NCBI GenBank assembly: GCA_025449975.1
Contig: JANWIG010000055.1
Location: 48,269-112,268 of the forward strand
Direction: 5' to 3'
DNA from: Thermoactinomycetaceae bacterium
GTDB taxonomy: Bacteria > Bacillota > Bacilli > Thermoactinomycetales > Thermoactinomycetaceae
DNA: 64,000 nt
Shown here piece after piece: positions 51,801 to 60,676 of the stretch; position 1 is the first letter of the stretch, and every line of letters starts with the position of its first letter. Below the pieces are notes generated by a model. The model saw only the letters and a program-made list of their open reading frames with translations, ran no database searches and was not told the origin of the DNA. The position numbers and the translations under genes are program-made.

Positions 51801-51824
51801 ATGAAGGAGTGGAACAAACGGTGA
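51801..51824 (+). CDS. Seven-codon upstream open frame
   Basis: ATG at 51801 after GGGGGAG encodes MKEWNKR; its stop overlaps the GTG start of the MurC-like gene. Its own codons carry the AAGGAG ribosome binding site of the next gene, so it may only couple translation. Confidence 0.3.
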   Translation: MKEWNKR

Positions 51825-52678
51825 AAACATATCATTTACTTGGCCGTGAAGATAGTAGGATCGTTGCTCTAGCCCAGGTGTTATCTGATCTTGGTCATAC
51901 GATCAAAGTTTGGGACCAACCGGTTCATATGTTTGAAAAAAGTGAATGGTTGACATCGCGCTCCAAAGAATCATTCGCTGACAGGGCAGAATGGATTGTT
52001 TCAGAGGAACATGATTATCTCGTGCAGCAAACCGATCTCCAAGTACATCATTACCACCGTTTTATCTCGCAACTGTTGCCGCAATTTACGAGTATCGCTG
52101 TCCACGGTATCCAAGATAGAAAAACGCTGGCCCAATGGATGTGTAGAGTGTTTAGTTCCTTTTCTCCGACTTCTTATCTGTTAGATGAAACATGGGCAAA
52201 AGGAACCCAAGAAGATGATTCCTATTTTATTTATGAAGAGGATGAGCAGATTGCGGCTCGATTTTCCTATCAGCCTGATTATGCAGTGATTACCAGCATG
52301 AACGACCGATTGCCTCATTTGTTTCGGAATCGACAGGAATTGCGTCAATCTTTTTTGACCATGGCTTCACAGGTAAGAAAACGAGTGATCGCTTGTGGAG
52401 ATGACTTTAATACGCATATTTTGTTAACGATTCGTCCGGCTTTTTATTATGGGTTTGGAGCCAATAATGACCTTGTCGCCAAAAATGTAAAGGAGACCAG
52501 TGAAGGTTTTATCTTTGATGTCTTTTTGGATAAGCAGTTTTTAGAACGATTTAGAATCTCAAGACGTCATCTACAATCGGTGCAACAAGCTCTAGCGATC
52601 ATATCTGTGGCGGTTTTAGAAGGAGTGGAGTTAGAGAAATTGCGCGATGCAATTCTCGAAGGCTCCCGCATCTATTAA
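51821..52678 (+). CDS. Truncated MurC-like protein, probably not a ligase
   Basis: The 285-residue protein follows the Mur ligase MurC in order but lacks essentials. The N-terminal Rossmann-like part survives (TYHLLGREDSRIVALAQVL for the usual glycine-rich loop). Where MurC has the ATP loop GxHGKTST, it has VHGIQDRKTLAQWM, without the GKT motif. The central domain retains PDYAVITSMN, VRKRVIACGDDFN and YYGFGANNDLVAKNV before FDVFLDK, all close to MurC. The C-terminal ligase domain is missing (MurC is about 430-460 residues). GTG at 51821 gives the MurC-like start. It may be a regulatory relic rather than an enzyme. Confidence 0.7.
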   Translation: MKTYHLLGREDSRIVALAQVLSDLGHTIKVWDQPVHMFEKSEWLTSRSKESFADRAEWIVSEEHDYLVQQTDLQVHHYHRFISQLLPQFTSIAVHGIQDRKTLAQWMCRVFSSFSPTSYLLDETWAKGTQEDDSYFIYEEDEQIAARFSYQPDYAVITSMNDRLPHLFRNRQELRQSFLTMASQVRKRVIACGDDFNTHILLTIRPAFYYGFGANNDLVAKNVKETSEGFIFDVFLDKQFLERFRISRRHLQSVQQALAIISVAVLEGVELEKLRDAILEGSRIY

Positions 52679-52866
52679 ACAATGATCAGAGAAAAAGTCA
52701 AAATCCTCCTTGTTGTAACACGTCACTCCTTCTTTGCTGTTTTGGGATGGATATGTTACAATCATCGACGTTAGGTAGGGGAGTAGGGTCCTTGTTGACA
52801 AAGGACTTTTCCATAAACTACTATACTGTTTATTAATATTATCTTGGTATGTCGGGAGAGTTTTTT

Positions 52867-54129
52867 ATGGATATTTTTCAGGATCTACAGGCGAGAGGAC
52901 TTATTTATCAGTGTACCGATACAGAGGCGTTGCAAAAGCGTCTCAACCAAGGACCAATTACCCTTTATTGTGGATTTGATCCTACAGCGGATAGCTTACA
53001 TATTGGTCATTTAGTAACAGCCTTGACCTTACGGCGTTTTCAGCTGGCTGGACATCGTCCGCTCGCTTTGGTTGGTGGGGCGACAGGGATGATTGGTGAT
53101 CCTAGTGGTCGGACCTCAGAAAGAACTCTTAATTCACCGGAAGTAGTAGCAAGCTGGACTGAAAAGTTGAAAAAGCAACTTTCTCGTTTTATTGAGTTTG
53201 ATGGGGACAATCCAGCGAGAATCGTGAACAACTATGACTGGATTGGCTCCTTGGATGTAATCACTTTTTTACGTGATATTGGGAAAAACTTCTCCGTTAA
53301 TAACATGTTGGCGAAAGAATCGGTTAGCTCCCGTTTGGAGAAGGGAATCTCTTTTACCGAATTTAGCTATATGATTCTGCAATCGTATGATTTTTATAAG
53401 TTATATGAGATGTACCAATGTGAGTTGCAAGTGGGCGGCAGTGATCAGTGGGGGAATATCACAGCCGGAACGGATCTCATTCGGCGGTTGTCACAGGAAA
53501 AAGTAAATGTCTATGGACTCACCTTGCCGCTGATTACCAAAAGCGATGGAACGAAGTTTGGAAAAACGGCATCTGGGGCTGTATGGCTGGATGCGGATAA
53601 AACTTCCCCTTATGCGTTCTATCAATTTTTACTCAATGTGGATGATCAAGATGTCGTAAACATGTTAAAGGTATTTACTTTCCTGTCTCTTGAGGAAATC
53701 GAGGAGTTGGCTCAGGAAGTGGCCACCCAACCTGAAAAAAGAGTTGCTCAGCGCACCCTTGCTGAAGAAGTGACGCGTCTTGTTCATGGACCTGAAGCGC
53801 TCAAGCGTGCGGTCAACATTACGAAAGCTTTTTTCCAGGGTGAGATCAAGCAACTATCCGAGCAGGAGATCAAAGAGGCGTTTCGCGATGTGCCTTCCGC
53901 TACGATTACAGAGGCCTCGTTACCACTCGTAGATACGTTGATCCAAGTAGGAGCGGCCAAATCGAAGCGGGAAGCGCGTGAGTTTATCCGTAATGGAGCG
54001 ATTACCGTCAATGATCGCAAAGTCACCAGTGTGGAGACCAAAGTATCCGACTTGGAACAAATCGCTGGAGCCTATTTAGTGATCCGGCGCGGAAAGAAAA
54101 AATATTATTTATGTGAACTCTCCGTATAA
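52867..54129 (+). CDS. tyrS: Tyrosyl-tRNA synthetase
   Basis: The 420-residue class Ic synthetase shows YCGFDPTADSLHIGHLVTAL (HIGH motif, near residues 34-53), VGGATGMIGDPSGR, the tyrosine-binding QSYDFYKLYE and QVGGSDQWGNI, the KMSKS-like KFGKT (in SDGTKFGKTASG) and a C-terminal S4 domain (AKSKREAREFIRNGAITVN). ATG at 52867 follows GGGAGAG; the frame opens at 52849. No T-box leader is visible upstream, which is notable because Bacillus tyrS usually has one; only a small GTCCTT/AAGGAC hairpin at about 52789-52810. Confidence 0.96.
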   Translation: MDIFQDLQARGLIYQCTDTEALQKRLNQGPITLYCGFDPTADSLHIGHLVTALTLRRFQLAGHRPLALVGGATGMIGDPSGRTSERTLNSPEVVASWTEKLKKQLSRFIEFDGDNPARIVNNYDWIGSLDVITFLRDIGKNFSVNNMLAKESVSSRLEKGISFTEFSYMILQSYDFYKLYEMYQCELQVGGSDQWGNITAGTDLIRRLSQEKVNVYGLTLPLITKSDGTKFGKTASGAVWLDADKTSPYAFYQFLLNVDDQDVVNMLKVFTFLSLEEIEELAQEVATQPEKRVAQRTLAEEVTRLVHGPEALKRAVNITKAFFQGEIKQLSEQEIKEAFRDVPSATITEASLPLVDTLIQVGAAKSKREAREFIRNGAITVNDRKVTSVETKVSDLEQIAGAYLVIRRGKKKYYLCELSV

Positions 54130-54140
54130 AGGTGTTTAAA

Positions 54141-54180
54141 GAGGATAACCGCTATCTGTAGGTTATCCTCTCTGTTTTTT
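54141..54180 (+). terminator. Terminator after tyrS
   Basis: GAGGATAACC/GGTTATCCTC stem with a ten-base loop and a T run. Confidence 0.88.
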
Positions 54181-54257
54181 GTAAAAGCTTTGGATCAATG
54201 GTTTAATCATGCTAAAATAGTCTAGACACGCCAAAAATATAGTCGAAGGAGATTTGT

Positions 54258-55373
54258 ATGCGAGATCAGCGAATTACAAAGCTAGCAAAAGTACTCGTTC
54301 ACCACTCTTGTCGTGTTCAACCTGGAGAAAGTGTTTTGATTGATGTGTTTGGTAATGATCGACTGCTTGCTCAAGAGTTGATCAAGGAGATCTATCAAGT
54401 GGGTGGTTATCCTTTTGTACAATTGTATGACAGTCGAGTTCTCCGTACTCTCCTGATGGGGACTTCGGAAAAACATATGCAAAAAATGGCGGAATTTGGT
54501 TTATACCAAATGAAGCAAATGGATTGTTATATCGGCATCCGTGGATCAGATAACATCAACGAACTATCCGATGTACCCAATGAACAGATGGCGTACTATT
54601 CACGGATCTTTAATCATCAAGTACATAGTGAACAGCGTGTGAAACATACCAAGTGGGTCGTTTTACGTTATCCCAATGAATCGATGGCACAGCTTGCGGA
54701 AATGAGTACCGAAGCTTTTGAGGATTTTTATTTTGATGTCTGTACATTGGACTATGAAAAAATGGATCAAGCGATGGAGCCTTTGAAAAAACGGATGGAG
54801 GAAACAGATCAGGTAAGAATCGTTAGACCGGGAACGGATCTAAGCTTTTCCATTAAAGGAATACCTGCGATTAAATGTGCGGGTCAGTATAACATTCCTG
54901 ATGGGGAACTGTTTACAGCGCCCGTGCGTGACTCCGTCAATGGGGTTATCACCTTTAATACGCCATCGGTATATCAAGGAACCACTTTTACGGATATTCG
55001 TTTTGAATTTAAGGATGGAAAGATCATTGAAGCGACAGCGAATCATACTGAAAAGTTAAATCAAATTCTTGATACAGATGAAGGCGGTCGCTATATCGGT
55101 GAATTTAGTCTCGGCTTCCATCCAACCATTTTGCATCCCATGAAAGATATTTTGTTTGATGAAAAAATCGCTGGAAGTTTTCACTTTACTCCCGGGCAAG
55201 CTTATGAAGAAGCGGATAATGGAAACCGCTCCGCCATTCATTGGGATCTTGTCTGTATTCAGCGTCCGGAATATGGCGGTGGAGAGATTTACTTTGACGG
55301 CGAACTGATTCGTAAAGATGGTTTGTTTGTGGTAGAAGATTTGCTGGGACTGAATCCGGAAAATCTAAAGTAA
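54258..55373 (+). CDS. M29 family aminopeptidase
   Basis: A 371-residue metallo-aminopeptidase of family M29 (AmpS/AmpII type). Characteristic stretches are NIPDGELFTAPVRDSVNG (near residues 214-231), FTDIRFEFKDGKI, LGFHPTI and SAIHWDLVC with the metal ligands Glu, His and Asp. It removes N-terminal residues from peptides in the cytoplasm. GAAGGAGA precedes the ATG. Confidence 0.92.
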   Translation: MRDQRITKLAKVLVHHSCRVQPGESVLIDVFGNDRLLAQELIKEIYQVGGYPFVQLYDSRVLRTLLMGTSEKHMQKMAEFGLYQMKQMDCYIGIRGSDNINELSDVPNEQMAYYSRIFNHQVHSEQRVKHTKWVVLRYPNESMAQLAEMSTEAFEDFYFDVCTLDYEKMDQAMEPLKKRMEETDQVRIVRPGTDLSFSIKGIPAIKCAGQYNIPDGELFTAPVRDSVNGVITFNTPSVYQGTTFTDIRFEFKDGKIIEATANHTEKLNQILDTDEGGRYIGEFSLGFHPTILHPMKDILFDEKIAGSFHFTPGQAYEEADNGNRSAIHWDLVCIQRPEYGGGEIYFDGELIRKDGLFVVEDLLGLNPENLK

Positions 55374-55436
55374 TCCATGATAGTAGAAAATATCGAACAA
55401 AGAAAACGACTATTCGCTTCTAAGGATGTGTGAGAA

Positions 55437-55946
55437 ATGGTGGAGTTGACAGCAGAAGTGAACCGAGTTCTGGCAGAGGGGACAGCCGAAGAGAAAGAAA
55501 TGTTGCGGTTAGCTATGCAGGCGATCAAGCAGAAGCGTGAACGGAAAAGTGCCTATCTTTCGGGAATGCTAGGTTTATCTGGGGAATTTATTGACGACCA
55601 AACTTATCAATTTCGCGTTCCGATCACGCCTTTTATGATCAATCGTTCCGGGGTCGTTCATGGTGGAATCACGGCATCTTTAGCCGACTCGACGATGGGT
55701 TCGCTGATCAACAAACGATTGCCAGAAGGATATTATGCTGTTACATCAGAGATGAAAGTGAATTATTTGCGGGTAGGGATTGGCAATGAACTGATCGCTC
55801 AAGCCAAACTGATCCACAAAGGGCAGACATTGGTTGTCGCGCAATGCGAAATCACCAATGAGCGCGGACATAAAATTGCCTTTGCTTCGGCAACATTCTA
55901 TGTGATTCGCATTGCCGAAAATCCTCCTGCGTCTGCTTCGAAATAA
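55437..55946 (+). CDS. PaaI-type hotdog thioesterase
   Basis: A 169-residue single hotdog-fold protein with the PaaI motif INRSGVVHGGITASLADSTMG (shortened; near residues 68-88) and EMKVNYLRV. The Asp in LADSTMG is the usual catalytic residue. It likely hydrolyses an acyl-CoA of unknown type. A terminator follows. Confidence 0.85.
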   Translation: MVELTAEVNRVLAEGTAEEKEMLRLAMQAIKQKRERKSAYLSGMLGLSGEFIDDQTYQFRVPITPFMINRSGVVHGGITASLADSTMGSLINKRLPEGYYAVTSEMKVNYLRVGIGNELIAQAKLIHKGQTLVVAQCEITNERGHKIAFASATFYVIRIAENPPASASK

Positions 55947-55952
55947 TCGAAG

Positions 55953-55992
55953 GGGCTGACCATAGGTGAAGTACATCTGGTCAGCCCTTTTC
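55953..55992 (+). terminator. Terminator after the thioesterase gene
   Basis: GGGCTGACCA/TGGTCAGCCC stem with TTTTCTTT after it. Confidence 0.87.
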
Positions 55993-56068
55993 TTTGGCGA
56001 TAGCGTTGGGGCTAGATAGAAACTGCATTTCTATTTATTGAAGCGCTTTGTAATAGAGATCTTTCTCC

Positions 56069-56212
56069 TTAGATGGTAAAGGAATCTCCTTCTTTGTTGA
56101 TACAGAAAAGCTCCTTGTCATCAGCAATCGCATTTAAACGTAGTTCATTATCAAAGGGAAGATCATATTTTTGATGTTCTGGCTTTCAATCGCCATCTGG
56201 ATCAGGATTGTA
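56069..56212 (-). pseudogene. Possible gene remnant
   Basis: On the minus strand a stretch reads YNPDPDGD, stop, then KPEHQKYDLPFDNELRLNAI followed by a further 16 codons ending GDSFTI and a stop. It reads like the C-terminal end of a protein, with one in-frame TGA and no start. No family is recognised. It may be a decayed gene behind the 124-codon gene on the same strand. Confidence 0.35.
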
Positions 56213-56242
56213 GGGAAAAAAAGAGCAGAGAGGTTCTCTCTG

Positions 56243-56617
56243 CTAAGATCTTACGATCACTTCTAATTCAGTTATGTGGCTGATCGGATGGTCACGGTTG
56301 CTTCCATCCGCTAGATAAAGCAATGCGGGACCACCCTCGCGAATGGGCTTTCCTTCTTTGGCAAAACAGAGGTAAGCGGACATTGCTTCTTCCATTGTAA
56401 TGGAGATATCCTCTCCTTCTGAGCGATGACAGAGGAGATGAGTAGCCGCAGGATCTGGCTCAGCTTTTTTTAAGTAGGGAGCGAACTCCATCGCCAATCC
56501 TTCTACTCCTTCTAAGCGTTCGCTGAGCTGAAAGTGACGGTCATCAATGATCCAGATACTTGGATCAAGGTTGATTCGAAATTTTACTTGACCAGTAATG
56601 AGAATGACACCATGCAT
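56243..56617 (-). CDS. Hypothetical protein
   Basis: A 124-residue soluble protein (MHGVILITGQVKFRINLDP and on, ending HITELEVIVRS). No family is recognised. ATG at 56617 follows AGGTG; GTG at 56626 is an alternative. Codon use is similar to neighbours. It has no signal peptide or membrane segment. Confidence 0.6.
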   Translation of the reverse strand: MHGVILITGQVKFRINLDPSIWIIDDRHFQLSERLEGVEGLAMEFAPYLKKAEPDPAATHLLCHRSEGEDISITMEEAMSAYLCFAKEGKPIREGGPALLYLADGSNRDHPISHITELEVIVRS

Positions 56618-56891
56618 GAAGATCACCTGCTATCTGTATTATCATTTGATTCATCGACTGACATCGGCCTGGTTTTTAAGAAGTTGGTTTGTCTTCTGGC
56701 AAAGATATGAAGTGCCGTTTCGTATTTGTCTGTACATAGGTAAGAAGTGGTGGTTCGAAGATTCATCTGATTCTGCTTATTCCACTGTGGGATGGTTTTG
56801 CAAACGTTAGATGATCATGATAAACTGATTATAGCATGGGACTAGACCGTTTTCAGGGAACTCTGTGGAACGGACGATGGGGGGATATACT

Positions 56892-57185
56892 TTGACCATA
56901 CCGACAGAGGCTGATTTAAACGAAAAGGCTTTGCGACTGCTACGGGAAGACGCGAAGAAAATCGAGCAGTTAATTGCAGTGCAATTAGAAAATTTAACAC
57001 TTCCAAAGTGTCCATTATACGAAGAGGTTCTCGATACCCAAATGTTTGGCCTTTCAAGAGAAATCGATTTTGCCGTTCGTCTAGGGATGATTACCCGTGA
57101 GCAAGGACAGCAAGTGATCCTTGACTTAGAGAAGAAACTCGCTGATCTGTATGCAACGCTTCTTCCCTCATCGGTCGGAGAGTAA
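56892..57185 (+). CDS. ylaN: YlaN family protein
   Basis: A 97-residue small helical protein matching YlaN closely: [20 protein letters not shown] at the N-terminus, [20 protein letters not shown] (about residues 40-59) and [10 protein letters not shown]. YlaN of Bacillus and Staphylococcus is needed under iron limitation and binds Fur. TTG at 56892 gives the family start and follows GGGGGG at the right distance; the frame opens at 56865. Confidence 0.93.
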   Translation: MTIPTEADLNEKALRLLREDAKKIEQLIAVQLENLTLPKCPLYEEVLDTQMFGLSREIDFAVRLGMITREQGQQVILDLEKKLADLYATLLPSSVGE

Positions 57186-57194
57186 CGTAAATCG

Positions 57195-57220
57195 AGACTC
57201 CATGTGCAGGAGTCTTTTTT
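57195..57220 (+). terminator. Terminator after ylaN
   Basis: AGACTCC/GGAGTCT hairpin and a T run. Confidence 0.85.
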
Positions 57221-57359
57221 AATGGAACAAACTAAGCGTGAGTGGATTTTGGGTAGAATGTTTATAAACCTTTGATTGACTATACGATCCCCGTAGTTCC
57301 TACGGTGAAAAGATCTCATGTCTTATGCAGATCTCTTTACGCTCTAATATATATAAAAT

Positions 57360-58160
57360 ATGAACGAATATCACGAAGGCTGTCTGATCCCCATTGAATA
57401 TGCTACTATTTTAAAAAAGATTCGTTCAAGTTACAATCGTTGGTGCAACATGGTTTTCATTTTGCGTTATATAGATAGAAGCCTTTATTTTGGTGGGATG
57501 GATATGAGTCGATTATTTATAGATGAAGAGAAGCTTTCTACTTCCATTGCAGCACCAAACCATGTTTGCATCGAGGAAATGCCTTCTTATTTGATTCAAG
57601 CTTTTATCGCCATCGAGGATCACCGCTTTTATCAACATATTGGCATTGATCCAATCGCTTTAGGACGAGCCCTTCTCGTCGATCTAAAAAAAAGGAGTTC
57701 CATACAAGGCGGAAGCACCATCACGATGCAATTGTCACGAAACCTCTTTTTAAACCATGAAAAAACATATAAACGAAAAATCAAAGAGATGTTGATAGCG
57801 ATCTATCTAGAGACACGCTTTTCCAAAAAGCAGATTATCGAAATGTACTTAAATAACATTTATTTTGGTCATGGTAAATATGGGATTGAGGTAGCAGCCG
57901 ACCTTTATTTCAATAAAACCGTTTCGCTTCATCATCCGACCAAGGAAGTGGTCAGTTTAGCAGAAGCAGCAATATTGGCCGCTTTGCCCAAAGCGCCAGA
58001 AAGATATTCACCGATCAAATCATTGTCGAAGGCACGCAAGCGTCAACATATTGTGTTAAATCGCATGGAACAGCTTGGAATGATCACAGACGTCGAAAAA
58101 AAGACTGCTTTGGAAGAGAAGTTACAGATAGTGGGAAAGTGTGATCGATCCTGTGCGTAG
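57360..58160 (+). CDS. GT51 peptidoglycan glycosyltransferase domain protein
   Basis: A 266-residue protein with an intact GT51 domain: AIEDHRFYQHIGIDPIALGR near residues 82-101, QGGSTITMQLSRNLFLNHEK near 117-136 and YLNNIYFGHGKYGIEVAA near 161-178, with the glutamates present. The transpeptidase domain is absent, as in monofunctional transglycosylases. Unusually I see no membrane anchor: the first 60 residues contain only a short hydrophobic patch. The start ATG has no clear ribosome binding site, so the true start or an N-terminal truncation is uncertain. Confidence 0.8.
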   Translation: MNEYHEGCLIPIEYATILKKIRSSYNRWCNMVFILRYIDRSLYFGGMDMSRLFIDEEKLSTSIAAPNHVCIEEMPSYLIQAFIAIEDHRFYQHIGIDPIALGRALLVDLKKRSSIQGGSTITMQLSRNLFLNHEKTYKRKIKEMLIAIYLETRFSKKQIIEMYLNNIYFGHGKYGIEVAADLYFNKTVSLHHPTKEVVSLAEAAILAALPKAPERYSPIKSLSKARKRQHIVLNRMEQLGMITDVEKKTALEEKLQIVGKCDRSCA

Positions 58161-58177
58161 CTCTTGTCTAAAAATAG

Positions 58178-58209
58178 AAAGCCCTTCTGTGAGAAACAGA
58201 AGGGCTTTT
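58178..58209. terminator. Bidirectional terminator
   Basis: AAAGCCCTTCTGT/ACAGAAGGGCTTTT hairpin between convergent genes. Confidence 0.87.
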
Positions 58210-58277
58210 GAGATCATTAACGGGATGTTTCGGGCAAAGAGGATCGAGATGGATCGGATGGGAAATGGGTTGATGAG

Positions 58278-58508
58278 TCAGATGAGACGATGATAGATGG
58301 ACACAAATAGAAGTATAATCACAAGAATACTGGTAATAATGGCAAAGATAGAGAACCACATTACGATAAAAAGAGCGAATGCGATTAGAATCTCTTGAAA
58401 GGCAAAAACATATATGAAAGAAGAGGGATCAAAAAGCCATTTCGGAATGTAAGCAGACAGCCAATCAAAAGATAACAAATTTTGTAAAGCGGTAAAGAGC
58501 CATTGCAT
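58278..58508 (-). CDS. Small membrane protein
   Basis: A 76-residue protein with an amphipathic N-terminus and two membrane segments (FIYVFAFQEILIAFALFIVM and FAIITSILVIILLFVSIY). AAGGAAG lies before the ATG. No family recognised; the convergent terminator lies just downstream. Confidence 0.6.
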   Translation of the reverse strand: MQWLFTALQNLLSFDWLSAYIPKWLFDPSSFIYVFAFQEILIAFALFIVMWFSIFAIITSILVIILLFVSIYHRLI

Positions 58509-58577
58509 CTGTTCACTTCCTTCTAAAGAAAGGTTATACTTTTTAAATATAAAAGTTTTAAAAAGAGAGGAGAGCGA

Positions 58578-58607
58578 ATGGAAGGGAAAGCAGAAAATAC
58601 GGCGTAG
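58578..58607 (+). CDS. Nine-codon open frame with a strong ribosome binding site
   Basis: ATG after GAGAGGAG encodes MEGKAENTA. The last codons overlap the left arm of a hairpin (AATACGGC/GCCGTATT, 58595-58628). It looks like a leader peptide with an attenuator-like hairpin, but the downstream gene starts about 200 bases later. Confidence 0.3.
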   Translation: MEGKAENTA

Positions 58608-58809
58608 TTGGCATCCCCCCTGCCGTATTAAAAATTTGTATTTAAAATGATAGAATCAACAGATGATTAGGGCATTTGCATGTTTTATTTTACCTAATGA
58701 ATCAAAATGGGAATAATAATAGCAAGTGGGTTAATTCACTTGGAAAAAGCAGGAGAATGACAGAGAAAATAGAAATAGGACAAATAGCCCGTTAGGAAGG
58801 AGGGTAATT

Positions 58810-59643
58810 GTGGGAGTATTGAAGGATACAGCGATCTTTATAGACTTGGAAAATGTTTATTATGGGCTGAAGAAATATCATATGGATCCGGATCATCCCG
58901 AAGAAAAGCATAACTTGTTTCTGCGTTTGCAAGAGTATTATGGGAAAGACTCCATCCGTATGATGGAAGCATATGCCGATTTCGAACAGATTGAGCTTTC
59001 GATGATGAGTTTGCAAAGAAAAAGAGTTCATGTTCATCAGGTGTATGGAAATGGCCGTAGAGGTGAAGAAAGAAAAAATGCTGCGGATATACAGCTGTGT
59101 TTAGATGCAATGGAAGTCCTATATCAGATACCGGAAATCCATACATTTGTCATTGTAAGTGCCGATCAAGACATGATTCCGTTGTTAGATCGTCTATGGT
59201 CAAAAGGGAAACGGGTAGAACTGTTTTGCTTGTATGATGAAAGCTTGTCTAAGTCAGCACAGCTACATGAGTTTTGCGATAAAACCCATAATTTATTTGA
59301 CTTTCTAGAAATCGATAAACTGCATAACCTTCAATTTGATCATCTAGTTCATAATGCTGTGGTACAAATTTATGAATGGTATCGAGATCCAAATAATACG
59401 GGTAAAAGCTATGGAAGTACTTGGATAAAAAATGACTTCCTACGGAAATTGCACATCGGCGAAGTAGAAGCAAACCACCTTTTTACTCGTTTAGTGAAAG
59501 GGAAGTATTTGATACCGTATGAGATCGAAATGGATGAAAAAGTGTTCTATGGTTATAAAGTAAATCTATCCCATCCACAGGTACAGACGATGGTGAAGAT
59601 TGCTGGTTATAATATCAATAAATGTTCACTAGATGCTGGTTGA
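58810..59643 (+). CDS. NYN-domain (PIN-like) protein with C-terminal winged helix
   Basis: A 277-residue protein whose N-terminal half is an NYN ribonuclease domain: TAIFIDLENVYYGLKKY (residues 7-23), KNAADIQLCLDAME near 93-106 and FVIVSADQDMIPLLDRLWSK near 117-136, supplying the acidic residues of the active site. The C-terminal part (about residues 205-265) looks like a winged-helix (OST-HTH/LOTUS-like) domain, FLRKLHIGEVEANHLFTRLV. Such proteins are thought to cut or bind RNA. GTG at 58810 follows AGGAGGG. The gene is alone. Confidence 0.82.
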   Translation: MGVLKDTAIFIDLENVYYGLKKYHMDPDHPEEKHNLFLRLQEYYGKDSIRMMEAYADFEQIELSMMSLQRKRVHVHQVYGNGRRGEERKNAADIQLCLDAMEVLYQIPEIHTFVIVSADQDMIPLLDRLWSKGKRVELFCLYDESLSKSAQLHEFCDKTHNLFDFLEIDKLHNLQFDHLVHNAVVQIYEWYRDPNNTGKSYGSTWIKNDFLRKLHIGEVEANHLFTRLVKGKYLIPYEIEMDEKVFYGYKVNLSHPQVQTMVKIAGYNINKCSLDAG

Positions 59644-59754
59644 TTCCTAGGAAAAGACTTTTTATTATGAAAGTGCGAGCAGAATCTTGGTAACTCCTCA
59701 GTTTAGAGCACTTTCTTTCTTTATTCTATGAAATTTAGATGAGGAGTGTCGCAT

Positions 59755-60021
59755 TTGACTATTTGGCGATATGAACGTGATGTTGAAAATATACGAATCG
59801 TAATAGCCCGCTTGGAACAGATCATCAGTCAAAAACAAGATGAATTTCAGCGTGCTACGAGAAGAGGCGAAGAAGCCGAAGCCCGACTACTACGGCGTGA
59901 ACAACTGCAATATGAAGAACAATTACGTGATATTATTCGAGAATTGATTCATGCTGAACGTAAGTTGGCAGAAGTTAAGGAAACACAAGAACATTTAGAA
60001 ACGAAAATTGCTTGGTGGTAA
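59755..60021 (+). CDS. Small coiled-coil protein
   Basis: An 88-residue protein that is one long charged coiled coil (residues 8-82). No family recognised. TTG at 59755 is preferred over GTG at 59746 because GAGGAG is then about nine bases away. Confidence 0.6.
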   Translation: MTIWRYERDVENIRIVIARLEQIISQKQDEFQRATRRGEEAEARLLRREQLQYEEQLRDIIRELIHAERKLAEVKETQEHLETKIAWW

Positions 60022-60282
60022 ACATAATTTTAAAGAAGGAATAAAAGTAATAGATGTGGAAATTTGTCTATATCGATTTTTCGAAACGATATGATGAATG
60101 CTTACCAACTTTATGCTATCCTAATAAATATCAATTGTAAATAGCATGACTTCAGCTAGACCGAGTTGTTTTTTCGGACTGTTTGAAATATCACAGGGCT
60201 GGCAGGAATCGAGACTGGTAAAGGGAGGTGAATCCTGCTACTAAATTTTTTGGAGCAGGAACAGGGAGTAGCAGGAACAACT

Positions 60283-60672
60283 ATGGCAGAAAACACTGGT
60301 GGAGTTATTCGGATTGCTGATGATGTAGTAGCTATTATTGCAGGTTTAGCTGCAACTAAGGTGAAAGGGATTGCGAGCATGTCCGGTGGCATGACAGAGG
60401 GAATTGCGAAGCGGGTAAGCGGTAAGAACATGACCTTGGGTGTAGATGTGGAAGTAGGTCAAGTTGAGACAGCAATTGACCTGCGCGTCATTGTGGAATA
60501 TGGTGTTCGCATTCATGACGTTTGTCGTAACCTACAAATGGAAGTAAAAGAAGCCGTTGAAAGTATGACAGGTTTAAAAGTGGTAGAAGTAAATGTCAAA
60601 GTAGAAGGTGTAGACCTCAAAGAGCGGGGTAGCTCGAAAAAAGAGGAAGAGGAGCCACAAAGAGTAAGATAG
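60283..60672 (+). CDS. Asp23/Gls24 family envelope stress response protein
   Basis: A 129-residue protein with the Asp23 pattern GGVIRIADDVVAIIAGLAA near residues 6-24, KGIASMSGG, VDLRVIVEYG-like DLRVIVEYGVRIHDVCRNLQ and VVEVNVKVEGV. Asp23 proteins lie under the membrane and affect envelope homeostasis. ATG at 60283 gives the usual start; the frame opens with TTG at 60250. A charged C-terminal tail of about 20 residues follows the domain. Confidence 0.88.
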   Translation: MAENTGGVIRIADDVVAIIAGLAATKVKGIASMSGGMTEGIAKRVSGKNMTLGVDVEVGQVETAIDLRVIVEYGVRIHDVCRNLQMEVKEAVESMTGLKVVEVNVKVEGVDLKERGSSKKEEEEPQRVR

Positions 60673-60676
60673 ATGC

